From assembly GCF_007859735.1 (NCBI RefSeq), contig NZ_SIHI01000013.1, positions 1 to 64,000 on the forward strand: a stretch of 64,000 bases of DNA. Direction: 5' to 3'. Position 1 is the first letter of the stretch, and each line of letters starts with the position of its first letter. Source of the stretch: Thalassoglobus neptunius. GTDB taxonomy: Bacteria > Planctomycetota > Planctomycetia > Planctomycetales > Planctomycetaceae. The notes beneath the pieces were generated by a model. It saw only the letters and a program-made list of their open reading frames with translations. It made no database searches and was not told the origin of the DNA. This document shows positions 8,533-18,133 of this stretch, piece after piece. A program made the position numbers and the translations under genes.

Positions 8533-9839
8533 GTGCACAGACGGTACTTTCCATGAATGATCGCCCCCAGTGGGACGAGCGAGTTTCCGTTCCACTCGCC
8601 GAACAGTTGGAACGGATGTCCTCCGGACTCAGCAAGAAGTTTCCAGATGTGCGAAGTTCGAATCGGCAGGCCTGCAGAGTTCTGGTCTCGGACAAACCAT
8701 TGTCCATCTTCGTTCGTCAGGGTGATGGATTCGAGCGAGCACGAGCAGGACCCCATCCACGGATTGAGAGCAAGCTGCCCCGCATAAAAGGTGAGAAACT
8801 CGTCAATGGTCGCATGTCCTTTCGGAACGATTTCTTCTTCAACACGATTCGAGCCCAGCGAGCTAATCCGTGCTCTTTGTCGCAAGCTGCCCGGGTAAAA
8901 TGCGAGAGTTGTGTCGAGCGTTTCCCCGGGGACAATTGTTTCCGGGAATGATTCTCTTGCCGACGCGAATTGCAAAATCAAGGCTTCGCGTCTTGTCTGT
9001 CGTCCCATCAACCACGAGCGCTGGCTGCGAAATCGCTCCTCCTCTTCCGTTCGCTGACCGATGACGAACCACTCGTCGTGAACCTTTTCGTCTTGCGCGT
9101 CAATCTCCTCCTGCGACGTCGACCATCCGATGAGCTGACGGACTTCCGAGTGTAGATCGGGAGACAGGGTATCGATGCGTTCGAATGCGTGAATCAACAG
9201 CTTGATGCGTCCGAGGTGAGCGGCAAGCCGGTCGGGCCAATCGGGGCCGTTCCCGACGATCTCTGCACAATTCCAAATTCGCGAGGCAAGCCCTTTTGCC
9301 TGAGAATCGATCATTCTGCGGGCGGGCTGATCCCAATAGCTGAACGGCTTCGTCTCAAGTCCAGCGAGACCTTCTCTCATCAAATCATCCAGCCACAGCG
9401 AGAGAAATTCGACACCTGTCCGGACTTTCTGGAAACGTTCTTCGGCGCGTTTGGCCTGTGCTTTCCGGTCGACCGGTTTCGGCGGTTTCTTAGCTGTGTC
9501 TGCTTGTCGGGCTGCCCGGTCTTGCCGTTTCTTGATCCAGTCAGACACCCAATCCGGAGGTGTTTCGATCTGCGCACTGTCAGGAATTTGAGAGAAGAGC
9601 GTGAGAAGTGCCAGGCTGTGCTTGCACGGATATTTTCGACTCGGACAGCTGCAGGCTGATCCAAGGTTTGCGAGATCAATTTTGACGAGATACCCGCTTC
9701 CACGGCCGAAAACGCCCCACAGAGCAGATGGATCAACTCCGATGTGTTGCCAGAACGCGGGGACAGCGATGGCTTTTGCGGCATCAACCGATTTCTGGTC
9801 TGGGGCGAGAGTCGCGATTTGCTCGAGAGAGATGGGCAT
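8529..9839 (-). CDS. SWIM zinc-finger protein (first gene of MoxR/VWA cluster)
   Basis: The 436-residue protein has a SWIM-type zinc-binding motif C-x-C-x6-C-x-H formed by C63, C65, C72 and H74 (context ACSCPSRKYPCKHSLALL). SWIM domains bind DNA or protein. The region after it, about residues 85-125, is rich in Lys and Arg and probably coiled or disordered. The remainder is helical and not recognised. I chose the ATG at 9839 (MPISLEQIATLAP) because the protein starts with a conserved-looking helix there; a longer frame reaches 9896. Its stop overlaps the DUF5691 start (ATGA). As the promoter-proximal gene it is divergent from the gene at 10050, with about 210 bp between them that may hold both promoters. 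Confidence 0.8.
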   Translation of the reverse strand: MPISLEQIATLAPDQKSVDAAKAIAVPAFWQHIGVDPSALWGVFGRGSGYLVKIDLANLGSACSCPSRKYPCKHSLALLTLFSQIPDSAQIETPPDWVSDWIKKRQDRAARQADTAKKPPKPVDRKAQAKRAEERFQKVRTGVEFLSLWLDDLMREGLAGLETKPFSYWDQPARRMIDSQAKGLASRIWNCAEIVGNGPDWPDRLAAHLGRIKLLIHAFERIDTLSPDLHSEVRQLIGWSTSQEEIDAQDEKVHDEWFVIGQRTEEEERFRSQRSWLMGRQTRREALILQFASARESFPETIVPGETLDTTLAFYPGSLRQRARISSLGSNRVEEEIVPKGHATIDEFLTFYAGQLALNPWMGSCSCSLESITLTNEDGQWFVRDQNSAGLPIRTSHIWKLLAESGGHPFQLFGEWNGNSLVPLGAIIHGKYRLCT

Positions 9840-10049
9840 TTCAGTATTCAGGGTCAAGGAGCAGGAAGACCATACTGATTCATCCGCCACTGGCAAATCA
9901 AGTTTCCCCCCGATCCGATCGGACGAATCTTTTCACGGATCTTCAAATTTCCGGGCGGATGGTTGTCGTCACATCGAGACAAACAGCCGGAGGTGTCGTT
10001 ATAGTGTCGCCTCAGTGAGGGACTGCTTAAACTTTGCAGAAGACGCGCT

Positions 10050-11153
10050 ATGAATTCCAAGTCTCTGACGATTGCCCAATGGGGAGAAACTCAGATCGAG
10101 CCCGGAGAAATTCGGGATCTGGAGCTTCGTTTTTCTGAATCTTACAGCGGGATGGGAGTTGCCATTCCGGTTCAGGTCAGACGGGGAATTGAACCGGGGC
10201 CAACAATCTTCGTTTCTGCCGCTGTGCATGGGGACGAGATCAATGGGACCGGAGCAATTCGGCAACTGATCATGGACCATTCGCTTCAGCTGACGCGCGG
10301 CGGGCTGATTCTCGTTCCGGTCGTGAATGTTTTGGGATTCGAACGCCATTCGAGGTATCTTCCCGATCGACGCGATCTCAATCGGTCTTTTCCGGGGAAC
10401 CCGAAAGGGAGCTTGACGAGTCGGTTCGCGAACTTCTTTTTCGAGCAAATCGTCGGACGTTCCGATTTCGGAATCGATTTGCACACAGCTTCGATTCGAA
10501 AAACGAACTTCCCGAATGTGCGTGCTGACCTCAGCGATCCGCGACTGCGAGAAGTAACGAATGCGTTTGGCTGCACGTTAACGATCAATGAAGGGGGGCC
10601 TTCGGGGAGTCTTCGACGCTCAGCCTGCGAAGCCGATTGCCCGACGTTCATTTTCGAAGCGGGGGAAGTCTGGAAGGTCGAATCAACCGTGACCGAACAT
10701 GCGGTGCGGGGGATTCGGAATGTTCTTGTTTCTCAGGGAATGATCGAAGGAGACATGATCGACCCTCCTTATCGGACTGTCATCGAAAAAACCAAGTGGG
10801 TCCGTGCGGAATCGTCAGGATTTCTCGACTTTCACGTTGCTCCTGGTGATATTGTGACCGCGTCGAGTGCGATCGCGACTACATCAAGCCTGCTGGGGAA
10901 ATCACGCGAAGTGATTGAGTCACCTGATGATGGTGTCGTTCTGGGGATGACGACCATTCCGGTGGCTTCTCCGGGTGAACCCGTGTGTCATTTGGGACTG
11001 GTTGACCTCCGCGAAAATCGAATTCACGACGTTGTGGAGAATTTCCCGGCGGATGAACTTCAGCAACGAATTCGCGACGATCTTTCGACAAGTATCTCGA
11101 TTGTTGATCCTGACCCTGTGGATGAAGAAGTTCGACCGGAGGATGAAGAGTGA
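10050..11153 (+). CDS. Succinylglutamate desuccinylase/aspartoacylase family protein
   Basis: The 367-residue protein is a zinc carboxypeptidase-like hydrolase of the AstE/AspA superfamily. AVHGDEING supplies zinc ligands H60 and E63, DLHTAS supplies the second histidine H145, and FEAGE near residue 203 is the expected catalytic glutamate region. The C-terminal 110 residues form a barrel-sandwich-like domain, as in AspA relatives. Such enzymes remove an acyl group from an N-acyl amino acid or related amide; the substrate is not predictable here. The last codons overlap the GTG of rfbD in a GTGA junction, so the pair is translationally coupled. No signal peptide is seen, and the C-terminus is very acidic. 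Confidence 0.85.
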   Translation: MNSKSLTIAQWGETQIEPGEIRDLELRFSESYSGMGVAIPVQVRRGIEPGPTIFVSAAVHGDEINGTGAIRQLIMDHSLQLTRGGLILVPVVNVLGFERHSRYLPDRRDLNRSFPGNPKGSLTSRFANFFFEQIVGRSDFGIDLHTASIRKTNFPNVRADLSDPRLREVTNAFGCTLTINEGGPSGSLRRSACEADCPTFIFEAGEVWKVESTVTEHAVRGIRNVLVSQGMIEGDMIDPPYRTVIEKTKWVRAESSGFLDFHVAPGDIVTASSAIATTSSLLGKSREVIESPDDGVVLGMTTIPVASPGEPVCHLGLVDLRENRIHDVVENFPADELQQRIRDDLSTSISIVDPDPVDEEVRPEDEE

Positions 11154-12022
11154 GTGTTGTTGTCTTTGGCTGTCGCGGTCAACTTGGAACGGAACTGTGC
11201 GAGCAACTCGGAACGAGCGCGGTGGGCTTCGGTCACTCCGAAGTCGAAATTACAAACCCGGAGTCCGTCGCGGAATGTCTGGACCGGGTTCGTCCATCGG
11301 TCGTGATCAATGCAGCTGCGTACAACAAAGTCGATCTCGCGGAAGATGAACCGGAAGTTGCCTACCAAGGGAACGCAATTGGACCGCGCGTCCTCGCAAT
11401 GGAATGTGCAGCCCGAAATCTACCACTCGTGCATGTGAGCAGTGATTACGTTTTCGGAGGGCGATCAGAATCGAACGCGTGGACGGAAGAAGATCTTCCA
11501 TTTCCGAATAGTGCGTATTCGACAAGCAAGCTGGCCGGGGAGTTTTTCGTTCGTTCGCTCTGTCCGAAGCACTACGTTGTCCGAACGTGTGGTCTGTACG
11601 GGAAGGCGGCCCGTGCGGGAGCGGGAAAAGGAAACTTTGTAGAAACGATGCTCCGACTCGGTCAGGAACGGGACGAACTCCGCGTTGTCGTCGATCAAAA
11701 CTGCACCCCGACATCAGCAGCTGACCTCGCAAGCTGGATCATCGCACTGTCTGAGACCAGCGACTATGGTCTGTATCACGGAACAAATTCGGGGGCCACG
11801 ACATGGGCAGATTTCGCGACCGAAATCTTCTCCCTGACTGGGCTTCCGACGAAAGTGATTCCCATCCCGTCGTCGGAGTATCCCACGAAAGCGGCTCGAC
11901 CACGTCAGAGCGTTCTCAACAGTCATGCTCTCTCAAAAGCGATCGGACAAGAACTCCGGCCGTGGCAGACTGCTCTCGCTGAGTACCTGGAAGTGCGCAA
12001 GTTGGAACTCGCTTCCGCCTGA
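11150..12022 (+). CDS. rfbD: dTDP-4-dehydrorhamnose reductase
   Basis: The 290-residue short-chain dehydrogenase has the N-terminal nucleotide-binding motif GCRGQLG and the catalytic Y123-x3-K127 pair (YSTSK). HVSSDYVFGG is typical of RmlD/RfbD, which uses NAD(P)H to reduce dTDP-4-keto-rhamnose to dTDP-L-rhamnose for cell-surface polysaccharide. Length matches the family. The start is GTG at 11150, overlapping the preceding stop. The other rhamnose genes (rfbA, rfbB, rfbC) are not in the window, so pathway assignment rests on this protein alone; the wider sugar-nucleotide reductase family remains possible. Confidence 0.88.
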   Translation: MSVVVFGCRGQLGTELCEQLGTSAVGFGHSEVEITNPESVAECLDRVRPSVVINAAAYNKVDLAEDEPEVAYQGNAIGPRVLAMECAARNLPLVHVSSDYVFGGRSESNAWTEEDLPFPNSAYSTSKLAGEFFVRSLCPKHYVVRTCGLYGKAARAGAGKGNFVETMLRLGQERDELRVVVDQNCTPTSAADLASWIIALSETSDYGLYHGTNSGATTWADFATEIFSLTGLPTKVIPIPSSEYPTKAARPRQSVLNSHALSKAIGQELRPWQTALAEYLEVRKLELASA

Positions 12023-12365
12023 CGTTCGCACATTCAAGTGATGCTTTTCACCGTTCGGCGAATTGAGGGTACACGCGCGCTGAATTCCGTAGGGAACGTG
12101 TGATAAAGAATCTTAGTTGGATTACGTGGGTTCTCATTGATGCGTCGCCGGTTTGCGCTGACAATCATTATGAGAGAGACCGGTGGAGAGAGGCCAGTGT
12201 CTGAATGGCACCACTTTCAATCCCCTCTCTCAAAGTTTTTGGAACCACAATCTCGGAGCTTCAATCCATGTGCAGCATCCGTCGTGGACTGCTCTTCGCA
12301 CAATTGATCGCTCCGATCAGATGTCTTGATATGGATGCTCCGGTCACGGAACGGAAAGAATCTCA
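12023..12365 (+). other. Intergenic region, possible weak terminator
   Basis: No gene is supported here. An 8-bp inverted repeat (GAGAGAGG at 12186-12193, CCTCTCTC at 12224-12231) is followed a few bases later by a run of T. It could end the rfbD transcript but is weak. The 3' part presumably holds the promoter of the GH2 gene. Confidence 0.35.
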
Positions 12366-14666
12366 ATGAATCGTCGAAGAACTCATTTCGAAAGCCTTTT
12401 GATTGCGATCACGCTGTCGGTGATCTGCCTTCCCAACATCGGGTTCGGAGAGACCCTCGAGTTGGCAAAGTGGAAATACAATTTCCGCAAGCCGCGAAAC
12501 CGATGGATGCAACCGAACTTTGACGACTCCCGCTGGATGGATGGCTTCGGAGGATTCGGAACGCGCGAAACACCGGGACAAAGAGTTTCGACGAGTTGGA
12601 ACACCAACGACATCTGGATGCGAAGATCGTTCACTCTTTCGGAAATCCCGGCCCGCCCGGCATTGCTCATTCATCACGATGAAGACGCCGAAATCTTCAT
12701 CAATGGAAAGCGAGTCGCAGCCCTAAAAGGATACATCACCGAGTACCAGGTTATCGAACTGGACGACGCAGCGAAGAAGACGTTGAAAGTGGGAAAGAAC
12801 GTTCTCGCGGTTCACTGCCATCAAACTGGAGGGGGCCAGTATATCGACGTTCATGTGATCGATGCGGACAACATTCCCGATCTTCCGGAGCCGGTCCGCG
12901 AAACGAAACCGTTTCAAACGGAATTGATCACCGAATGGGGAGCGGAAGTAACTCCCGAGAACGCGTGGACCGAATATCCCCGACCTGCTCTTGTTCGAGA
13001 TGAATGGAAGAATCTGAACGGGAACTGGAATTACGCCATTACCCCGAGGTCACAGAATACGGTTCCGGAGAAATGGGACGGCGAAATCCTCGTCCCGTTC
13101 CCGCTCGAATCGAAACTTTCCGGCGTCCAGCGTTTACTGGCTCCGGATGAAGCCCTCTGGTATCAACGTCCGATTTCTGTCGAGAAGACGAACGACGTGC
13201 GAACGCTTCTCAATTTCGAAGCGGTTGATTACCACTGCGAAGTGTGGCTGAACGGGACAAGTGTCGGACATCACACCGGCGGGAACGTACCGTTTTCGAT
13301 CGATGTCACCGATGCCGTCAAGGCCGGTGAGAATGTTCTGACTGTTCGCGTCGAAGATGCGACAGAAGAGTGGCAACTCCGCGGGAAGCAAGTGCTCAAC
13401 CCGAGAGGCATCTGGTACACCCAGGTTTCTGGAATCTGGCAGACAGTTTGGCTGGAGCAAGTTCCCGAAGCGTACATCGCCGATTTGAAAATCCGAACCG
13501 ATGCACAGACCGGAACCGTCAGCCTCAAACCTGTGATCGAAGTAGGTGCTGGTGAAGACCATCAAATCGAAGTGATTGTCCGCGACGGAGGAAACGAAGT
13601 CCTTCGCCAATCGGGAACAGGTGACAAAGTTGAGGTGACGATTCTGGACGTCAAACTCTGGTCTCCGTCGTCCCCGCATCTGTACGACCTGACTGTGAAT
13701 CTCAAATCGAAAGATGGAACTCTGCTCGATTCTGTGGAGTCATACACCGGTGTTCGAACGGTCGGGAAGACGCGCGATGCCGATGGACACTGGAGATTGA
13801 CGCTCAACGGGGAAGTGATCTTTCACTGGGGAACGCTCGATCAGGGATGGTGGCCGGATGGACTACTGACTCCTCCCAGCGACGAAGCGATGTTGTTCGA
13901 TATTGAATACTTGCGTGATGCTGGTTTCAACATGATCCGCAAGCACATCAAAGTCGAACCGCGTCGGTATTACACCTACTGCGATCAGATGGGAATGCTC
14001 GTCTGGCAGGATCAGGTTAGCGGTGGGCAGAATCCCCCCTGGACTCGCCTTGAACCGGAACCGACCGACGCTGAATGGCCGGAAGAGCAACATGAGCAGT
14101 TCATGACGGAGTTCGAAGAGATGGTGAGCACTCTCGAATCTCACCCGTCGATCGTGGTCTGGACTCCGTTCAACGAAGCTTGGGGGCAGCATCGAACCGT
14201 TGAGGTCGGAAAGTGGATTGCCGAGCGTGATCCAACTCGAACGATCAATATCGCCAGTGGCGGAAACTTCTGGCCGGTCGGCGACATTGTCGATGCCCAC
14301 TCATACCCGCATCCTCGCTTCCCATTCGAGCCCGATCGCGATGCGGAATTCGTCATGGTGATGGGAGAGTTCGGCGGCCACGGATATCCGATCCGTGACC
14401 ACCTCTGGGATGCCTCAAGACGCAATTGGGGTTACGGAGGACTTCCCGAAAACAAAGAGGAATATCGAGCACGATACCTCGAATCGATCCGATTGCTCGC
14501 CGAATTGAAAGAGCAGGGGATTGCTGCCGGGGTGTATACGCAAACGACCGATGTCGAAGGCGAGATCAATGGTCTGATCACTTATGACCGGAAAGTGATT
14601 AAGATTCCGGCCGAAGAGTTGCGGAAGATTCACGAAGCATTGTTCGAGGATGCTTCAGAGGAGTGA
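12366..14666 (+). CDS. Secreted glycoside hydrolase family 2 protein
   Basis: The 766-residue protein starts with a signal peptide (hydrophobic LLIAITLSVICLPNIGFG, cleavage near residue 29). A jelly-roll segment follows at about 30-180, then GH2 sugar-binding, immunoglobulin-like and TIM-barrel domains. The acid/base motif NEAWG places the catalytic glutamate at E604, and MGEFGG gives the probable nucleophile E668. GH2 includes beta-galactosidase, beta-glucuronidase and beta-mannosidase; sequence alone does not settle which. The extra N-terminal sandwich may bind substrate. The protein is monocistronic: long spacers flank it and a strong terminator lies about 90 bp after its stop. Confidence 0.88.
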   Translation: MNRRRTHFESLLIAITLSVICLPNIGFGETLELAKWKYNFRKPRNRWMQPNFDDSRWMDGFGGFGTRETPGQRVSTSWNTNDIWMRRSFTLSEIPARPALLIHHDEDAEIFINGKRVAALKGYITEYQVIELDDAAKKTLKVGKNVLAVHCHQTGGGQYIDVHVIDADNIPDLPEPVRETKPFQTELITEWGAEVTPENAWTEYPRPALVRDEWKNLNGNWNYAITPRSQNTVPEKWDGEILVPFPLESKLSGVQRLLAPDEALWYQRPISVEKTNDVRTLLNFEAVDYHCEVWLNGTSVGHHTGGNVPFSIDVTDAVKAGENVLTVRVEDATEEWQLRGKQVLNPRGIWYTQVSGIWQTVWLEQVPEAYIADLKIRTDAQTGTVSLKPVIEVGAGEDHQIEVIVRDGGNEVLRQSGTGDKVEVTILDVKLWSPSSPHLYDLTVNLKSKDGTLLDSVESYTGVRTVGKTRDADGHWRLTLNGEVIFHWGTLDQGWWPDGLLTPPSDEAMLFDIEYLRDAGFNMIRKHIKVEPRRYYTYCDQMGMLVWQDQVSGGQNPPWTRLEPEPTDAEWPEEQHEQFMTEFEEMVSTLESHPSIVVWTPFNEAWGQHRTVEVGKWIAERDPTRTINIASGGNFWPVGDIVDAHSYPHPRFPFEPDRDAEFVMVMGEFGGHGYPIRDHLWDASRRNWGYGGLPENKEEYRARYLESIRLLAELKEQGIAAGVYTQTTDVEGEINGLITYDRKVIKIPAEELRKIHEALFEDASEE

Positions 14667-15130
14667 GTCCAAAGAGCGTCGGCGAACGATTTCCAAGAAC
14701 GAATCGTTTTTGATCGTTCGACTGTGTTCGGAAGTGTTCGACAGTGATTGGTAAGAGAAGCGGAGCTGCGTCTTTCGAGACCGGTTCCGCTTTTTTTGTG
14801 CTCATGTTTCAGCGCGTGCATTCAATGAGAACGGAGCACCGACTTCGATATTCAACATCAATAATTGAGAGTCGTTTCGGAATGAATTCCTGCCGAAAAC
14901 TTGTGCGATCGCGGAATGGGGATTCTCGAATGTTGATGGAATGCAACCCGTCTGAAAAATCCATTCATCGCGGTCAGAATGCGAAAAAGGAACGTCACTC
15001 ACATCACGTCGCAGAAAGATGGACCACTCTTTCTGCAGTTGATTCTCAGAAGGATCAACGTATCGTAATGTGTGACGTGAGCTATTCTTTCAGCACGGAC
15101 TGAAGTTTCTCTCTGACTGAAGAGATCAAG
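14667..15130. other. Intergenic region with a terminator
   Basis: Apart from the terminator described separately, I see nothing coding. A 119-codon plus-strand frame begins just before the hairpin and shows no family resemblance, so I did not call it. The 3' end should contain the promoter for the DUF1549 gene at 15131. Confidence 0.4.
14758..14797 (+). terminator. Rho-independent terminator after GH2
   Basis: AAGCGGA (14758-14764) pairs with TCCGCTT (14786-14792). An inner GTCT/AGAC pair closes a TTCG loop, and seven T residues follow. It lies about 90 bp downstream of the GH2 stop and is oriented for plus-strand transcripts. Confidence 0.75.
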
Positions 15131-16759
15131 ATGCACGAACGATTTCGACGACTTCGACGACGATTCACCTTTTGCGTGGCGTGTTTGTCAGGCGTCCTTC
15201 TAATTACCAGTCAGTGCATCGAAGCGGCCCCGCCGAGAAAAAAAGGCAGAAATCCCGCAAACCGGTTGCCTGATCTCAAGGATTCCGAAGACAAACTGAA
15301 ATTTCTGGAACAGATCCGTTCCAGTTTTCCGACGGTCAAAAGTCGTCGAAGGTCAACGTATGGCTCCGCTGATCTTGATGAACAGCTTGAGAAATACATT
15401 TCTCGCGAAACAAGAACTCCACTCGCTCCGATCGTCGACGATGCCACTTTCGTTCGACGGGTGTACCTCGATGTCGCGGGGCGATTTCCAACGTCTGCGG
15501 AGATTAAGCAATTCGTTTCGAATACCGCGCCGGACAAACGTTCCGTCTTAATTGATGAACTTCTTGAAACTGAAGAGTTCGCCCGAAAACTCGCTCGGTA
15601 CTGGCGAACGGTTGTCTTCTCTGAATCCAACGCGAATCGCAATTCCGTTAATCCTCAAGCTTTCGAGGACTGGCTGTTCGAAGAGTTTCATGCCGATTCC
15701 GGATGGGATCGAATGGTCGGAGAAATGGTCTCCGCGACACCAAAACGCAAGAAAGACACGAAGCCGCAAGACAACGGCTGGCATCAGGATCACGGACCGA
15801 ACAATTTTGTGCTTGCGAACGAGCGTAAGCCGGAACTGATTGCGTCGGCGACCGCGAGGCTGTTTATGGGAATCAGCATCGGCTGCGCGGAGTGTCATGA
15901 CCATCCCTTCGACAAGTGGAAGCGGGAGCAGTTCCATGAGATGGCCGCGTTCTTTTCGCCCGGTCGATATTACATGACCGATCAGTACGACCCCTCGCAG
16001 AAATCGGTCGTCGAAGCGAAATTTCTGCTCGGCGAGAAACCTCCGAAGGTGCTGAAGCCGGATCAACGTCGCGTCGCTGGAGCTGCGTATCTGATCTACA
16101 ACCCCGACAACTACTGGTTCGCCCGAGCGTTCGTGAATCGTGTTTGGAATGAACTTCTTGGTGACGGTTTCTACTCCGTCGACAGCCTGGGACCGGACAA
16201 GGAAGTGATGCATCAATTGGTGGTGAACCGGTTGGCTGCATCGTTTCGATATGAAAAATTCAAGCCGAAGTGGCTGTATCGAACCATTCTCAATTCGCGT
16301 GCTTACCAGCGTGAGACTCGAACGATCGAACGAACCGAGGACTTATTCACAGCTGTTCGACCCGCCCGACTGAGGCCGTATGAAATCTCCGACAATGTCG
16401 AACAACTCGTTGGAGAGAACAAAGGGCTCTCCAGTGCGATCAATCGAACGTTTGAGCAAGACCCGTCCATTCCCCAGCGTGATCTGGAAGGAAGTATTCA
16501 GCAAGCACTTCTAATGATGAATAACGGGACGCTGAACAACAAACTCATCAACAGCTCGCTCAAAAAACAGTTGATGAAAATGAAAGACTCCAAAGCTCTT
16601 GTGACGGAAGCCTTCGTCAGCGTTTTGGCCCGGGAACCGACTGCCGAGGAACTGTCTCGTTATGAGCAGCACATCAAGACTTCCAGTAAACGAAACGAGG
16701 CGGTCGACGACATTCTGTGGGTGCTTGTGAACTCTTCAGAATTCATCACGAAACGCTGA
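15131..16759 (+). CDS. DUF1549/DUF1553 domain secreted protein
   Basis: The 542-residue protein has an N-terminal signal peptide (basic start, hydrophobic stretch at about residues 14-30, AEA-like cut). DUF1549 follows at about 65-270, then DUF1553 to the C-terminus. The family signature GCAECHDHPFDKW is present, with C252, C255 and H256, a c-type-heme-like CxxCH arrangement. Many family members carry an additional N-terminal planctomycete cytochrome domain; it is absent here, which makes this a short member. These proteins are abundant in planctomycetes and of unknown biochemical role, usually paired with a DUF1501 protein, as here (84 bp downstream). Probably periplasmic. Confidence 0.88.
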   Translation: MHERFRRLRRRFTFCVACLSGVLLITSQCIEAAPPRKKGRNPANRLPDLKDSEDKLKFLEQIRSSFPTVKSRRRSTYGSADLDEQLEKYISRETRTPLAPIVDDATFVRRVYLDVAGRFPTSAEIKQFVSNTAPDKRSVLIDELLETEEFARKLARYWRTVVFSESNANRNSVNPQAFEDWLFEEFHADSGWDRMVGEMVSATPKRKKDTKPQDNGWHQDHGPNNFVLANERKPELIASATARLFMGISIGCAECHDHPFDKWKREQFHEMAAFFSPGRYYMTDQYDPSQKSVVEAKFLLGEKPPKVLKPDQRRVAGAAYLIYNPDNYWFARAFVNRVWNELLGDGFYSVDSLGPDKEVMHQLVVNRLAASFRYEKFKPKWLYRTILNSRAYQRETRTIERTEDLFTAVRPARLRPYEISDNVEQLVGENKGLSSAINRTFEQDPSIPQRDLEGSIQQALLMMNNGTLNNKLINSSLKKQLMKMKDSKALVTEAFVSVLAREPTAEELSRYEQHIKTSSKRNEAVDDILWVLVNSSEFITKR

Positions 16760-16843
16760 CGAACAGCATCCGTCGAAAAACAAGAATTCCTCATCGCATC
16801 GAACAATCGAATCGTCCTCGCTGAGAGAAATGTAGTCCCTGAT

Positions 16844-18133
16844 ATGAACAACAACCTGTTGCACGTCAATTTGAACGCCGGTGGGGAGATCACTCGCCGC
16901 AACCTTCTCCGCCTTGCTGGAGGAGGCTTTGCATCGCTTGCGGGTGCTGGCTTCCTGAAGTCGCTGGGAGTTAATGCCGAGGAACTCAAGCGGCAGGGAA
17001 GATCGTGCATCATGGTCTTTCTGAACGGAGCCCCCAGTCAAATGGAGACATGGGATCCGAAGCCCGGTCACGAGAACGGCGGTCCGACCAAAGCGATTCA
17101 AACAGCCATTCCGGGTGTTGAGTTCGCGGAATACTGGCCGAAACTCGCAAAGTTGGCGGGAGAGTTTTCGGTCATCCGCAGCATGAAGGGAAAGGAAGCG
17201 GCCCACGAACGCGGGCGTTTTCACCTACGGACCGGCCACCGCTTGCTCGGGCCGACCCGTTTCCCCCACTTTGGCTCTCTTGTCGCCCACAAACTCGGAG
17301 ATCCGGAATCTGACATCCCGAACTTTGTGAGTCTGGGGAATACCGTTAGCTCCGGATTTCTCGGCGTCGAAGTCGCTCCATTCATCGTGAATCAGGCGGG
17401 GCAACTCCCAGCCAATGTGAAAGCAATGCAGACCGGGGCGCGACAACAGCGGCGAATGGAGTTGCTGTCGCTCCAAGATCAGGATCTTGTTGCTGCGGGA
17501 GCCAAACGCATCGCGCACGAACATCAGGAACTGTACCGCAAAGCATCGAAGCTCATGACTTCGTTGCGGCTCAAGGCATTCACCTTAGCAGGAGAGTCGG
17601 ACAAGACGAAGCAATCGTACGGAGGCCATGCTTTCGGAAAGAGTTGTCTCGTGGCTCGTCGATTGGTTGAGGCGGGGGTTCCATTCGTGGAAGTACAGCG
17701 AGGCGGATGGGACATGCACCAAAATCTTTGGCAAAATATTCCGAAGACGGCGGGAGAGGTTGATCAGGGGCTGTCGGCGCTTTGGGGTGACTTGAGGGAT
17801 CGCGGTTTATTGGAAAAGACGCTTGTGATCTGTCTTGGCGAATTCGGCCGAACGCCCAAGATCAACCAGAAAGCGCCCGCTGTCGGACGCGATCACTGGG
17901 CCAAAAATTTCAACCTCCTCATCGGTGGTTCATCAATTCAAGGGGGAGTCTGCGTCGGTGAGACCAGCTCGGATGGTCTCGAAATTACAGACCGCCCAGT
18001 CAGTGTCGAAGATCTCTTCGCAACCATGTGTACAACGATGGGTATGGACCCGTATGAAGAGCTGATCACTCCCGAGGGGCGCCCCCTTCAGATCGTGAGC
18101 GAAGGGTTTGAAGTCTCCGAACTCCTTACTTAG
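16844..18133 (+). CDS. DUF1501 family protein, Tat-exported
   Basis: The 429-residue protein has a twin-arginine signal (ITRRNLLRLAGGG followed by a hydrophobic stretch), so it should be exported folded. The rest belongs to the DUF1501 family, with an alkaline-phosphatase/sulfatase-like fold; GEFGRTPKIN and GRDHW near residue 340-360 are conserved in the family and resemble metal-binding loops. No activity is established. It lies 84 bp after the DUF1549/DUF1553 gene, the usual planctomycete pairing, and both probably form one transcript. A long hairpin occurs about 100 bp after the stop. Confidence 0.9.
   Translation: MNNNLLHVNLNAGGEITRRNLLRLAGGGFASLAGAGFLKSLGVNAEELKRQGRSCIMVFLNGAPSQMETWDPKPGHENGGPTKAIQTAIPGVEFAEYWPKLAKLAGEFSVIRSMKGKEAAHERGRFHLRTGHRLLGPTRFPHFGSLVAHKLGDPESDIPNFVSLGNTVSSGFLGVEVAPFIVNQAGQLPANVKAMQTGARQQRRMELLSLQDQDLVAAGAKRIAHEHQELYRKASKLMTSLRLKAFTLAGESDKTKQSYGGHAFGKSCLVARRLVEAGVPFVEVQRGGWDMHQNLWQNIPKTAGEVDQGLSALWGDLRDRGLLEKTLVICLGEFGRTPKINQKAPAVGRDHWAKNFNLLIGGSSIQGGVCVGETSSDGLEITDRPVSVEDLFATMCTTMGMDPYEELITPEGRPLQIVSEGFEVSELLT

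Noticed and set aside
1919-9839. Whether the MoxR/VWA operon is a phage-defence island
   Set aside because: No integrase, tRNA insertion site, composition shift or mobile gene is visible around it, so the sequence gives no support for a defence-island setting.
14744-15103. 119-codon plus-strand frame
   Set aside because: Runs across the terminator hairpin after GH2 and has no family resemblance.
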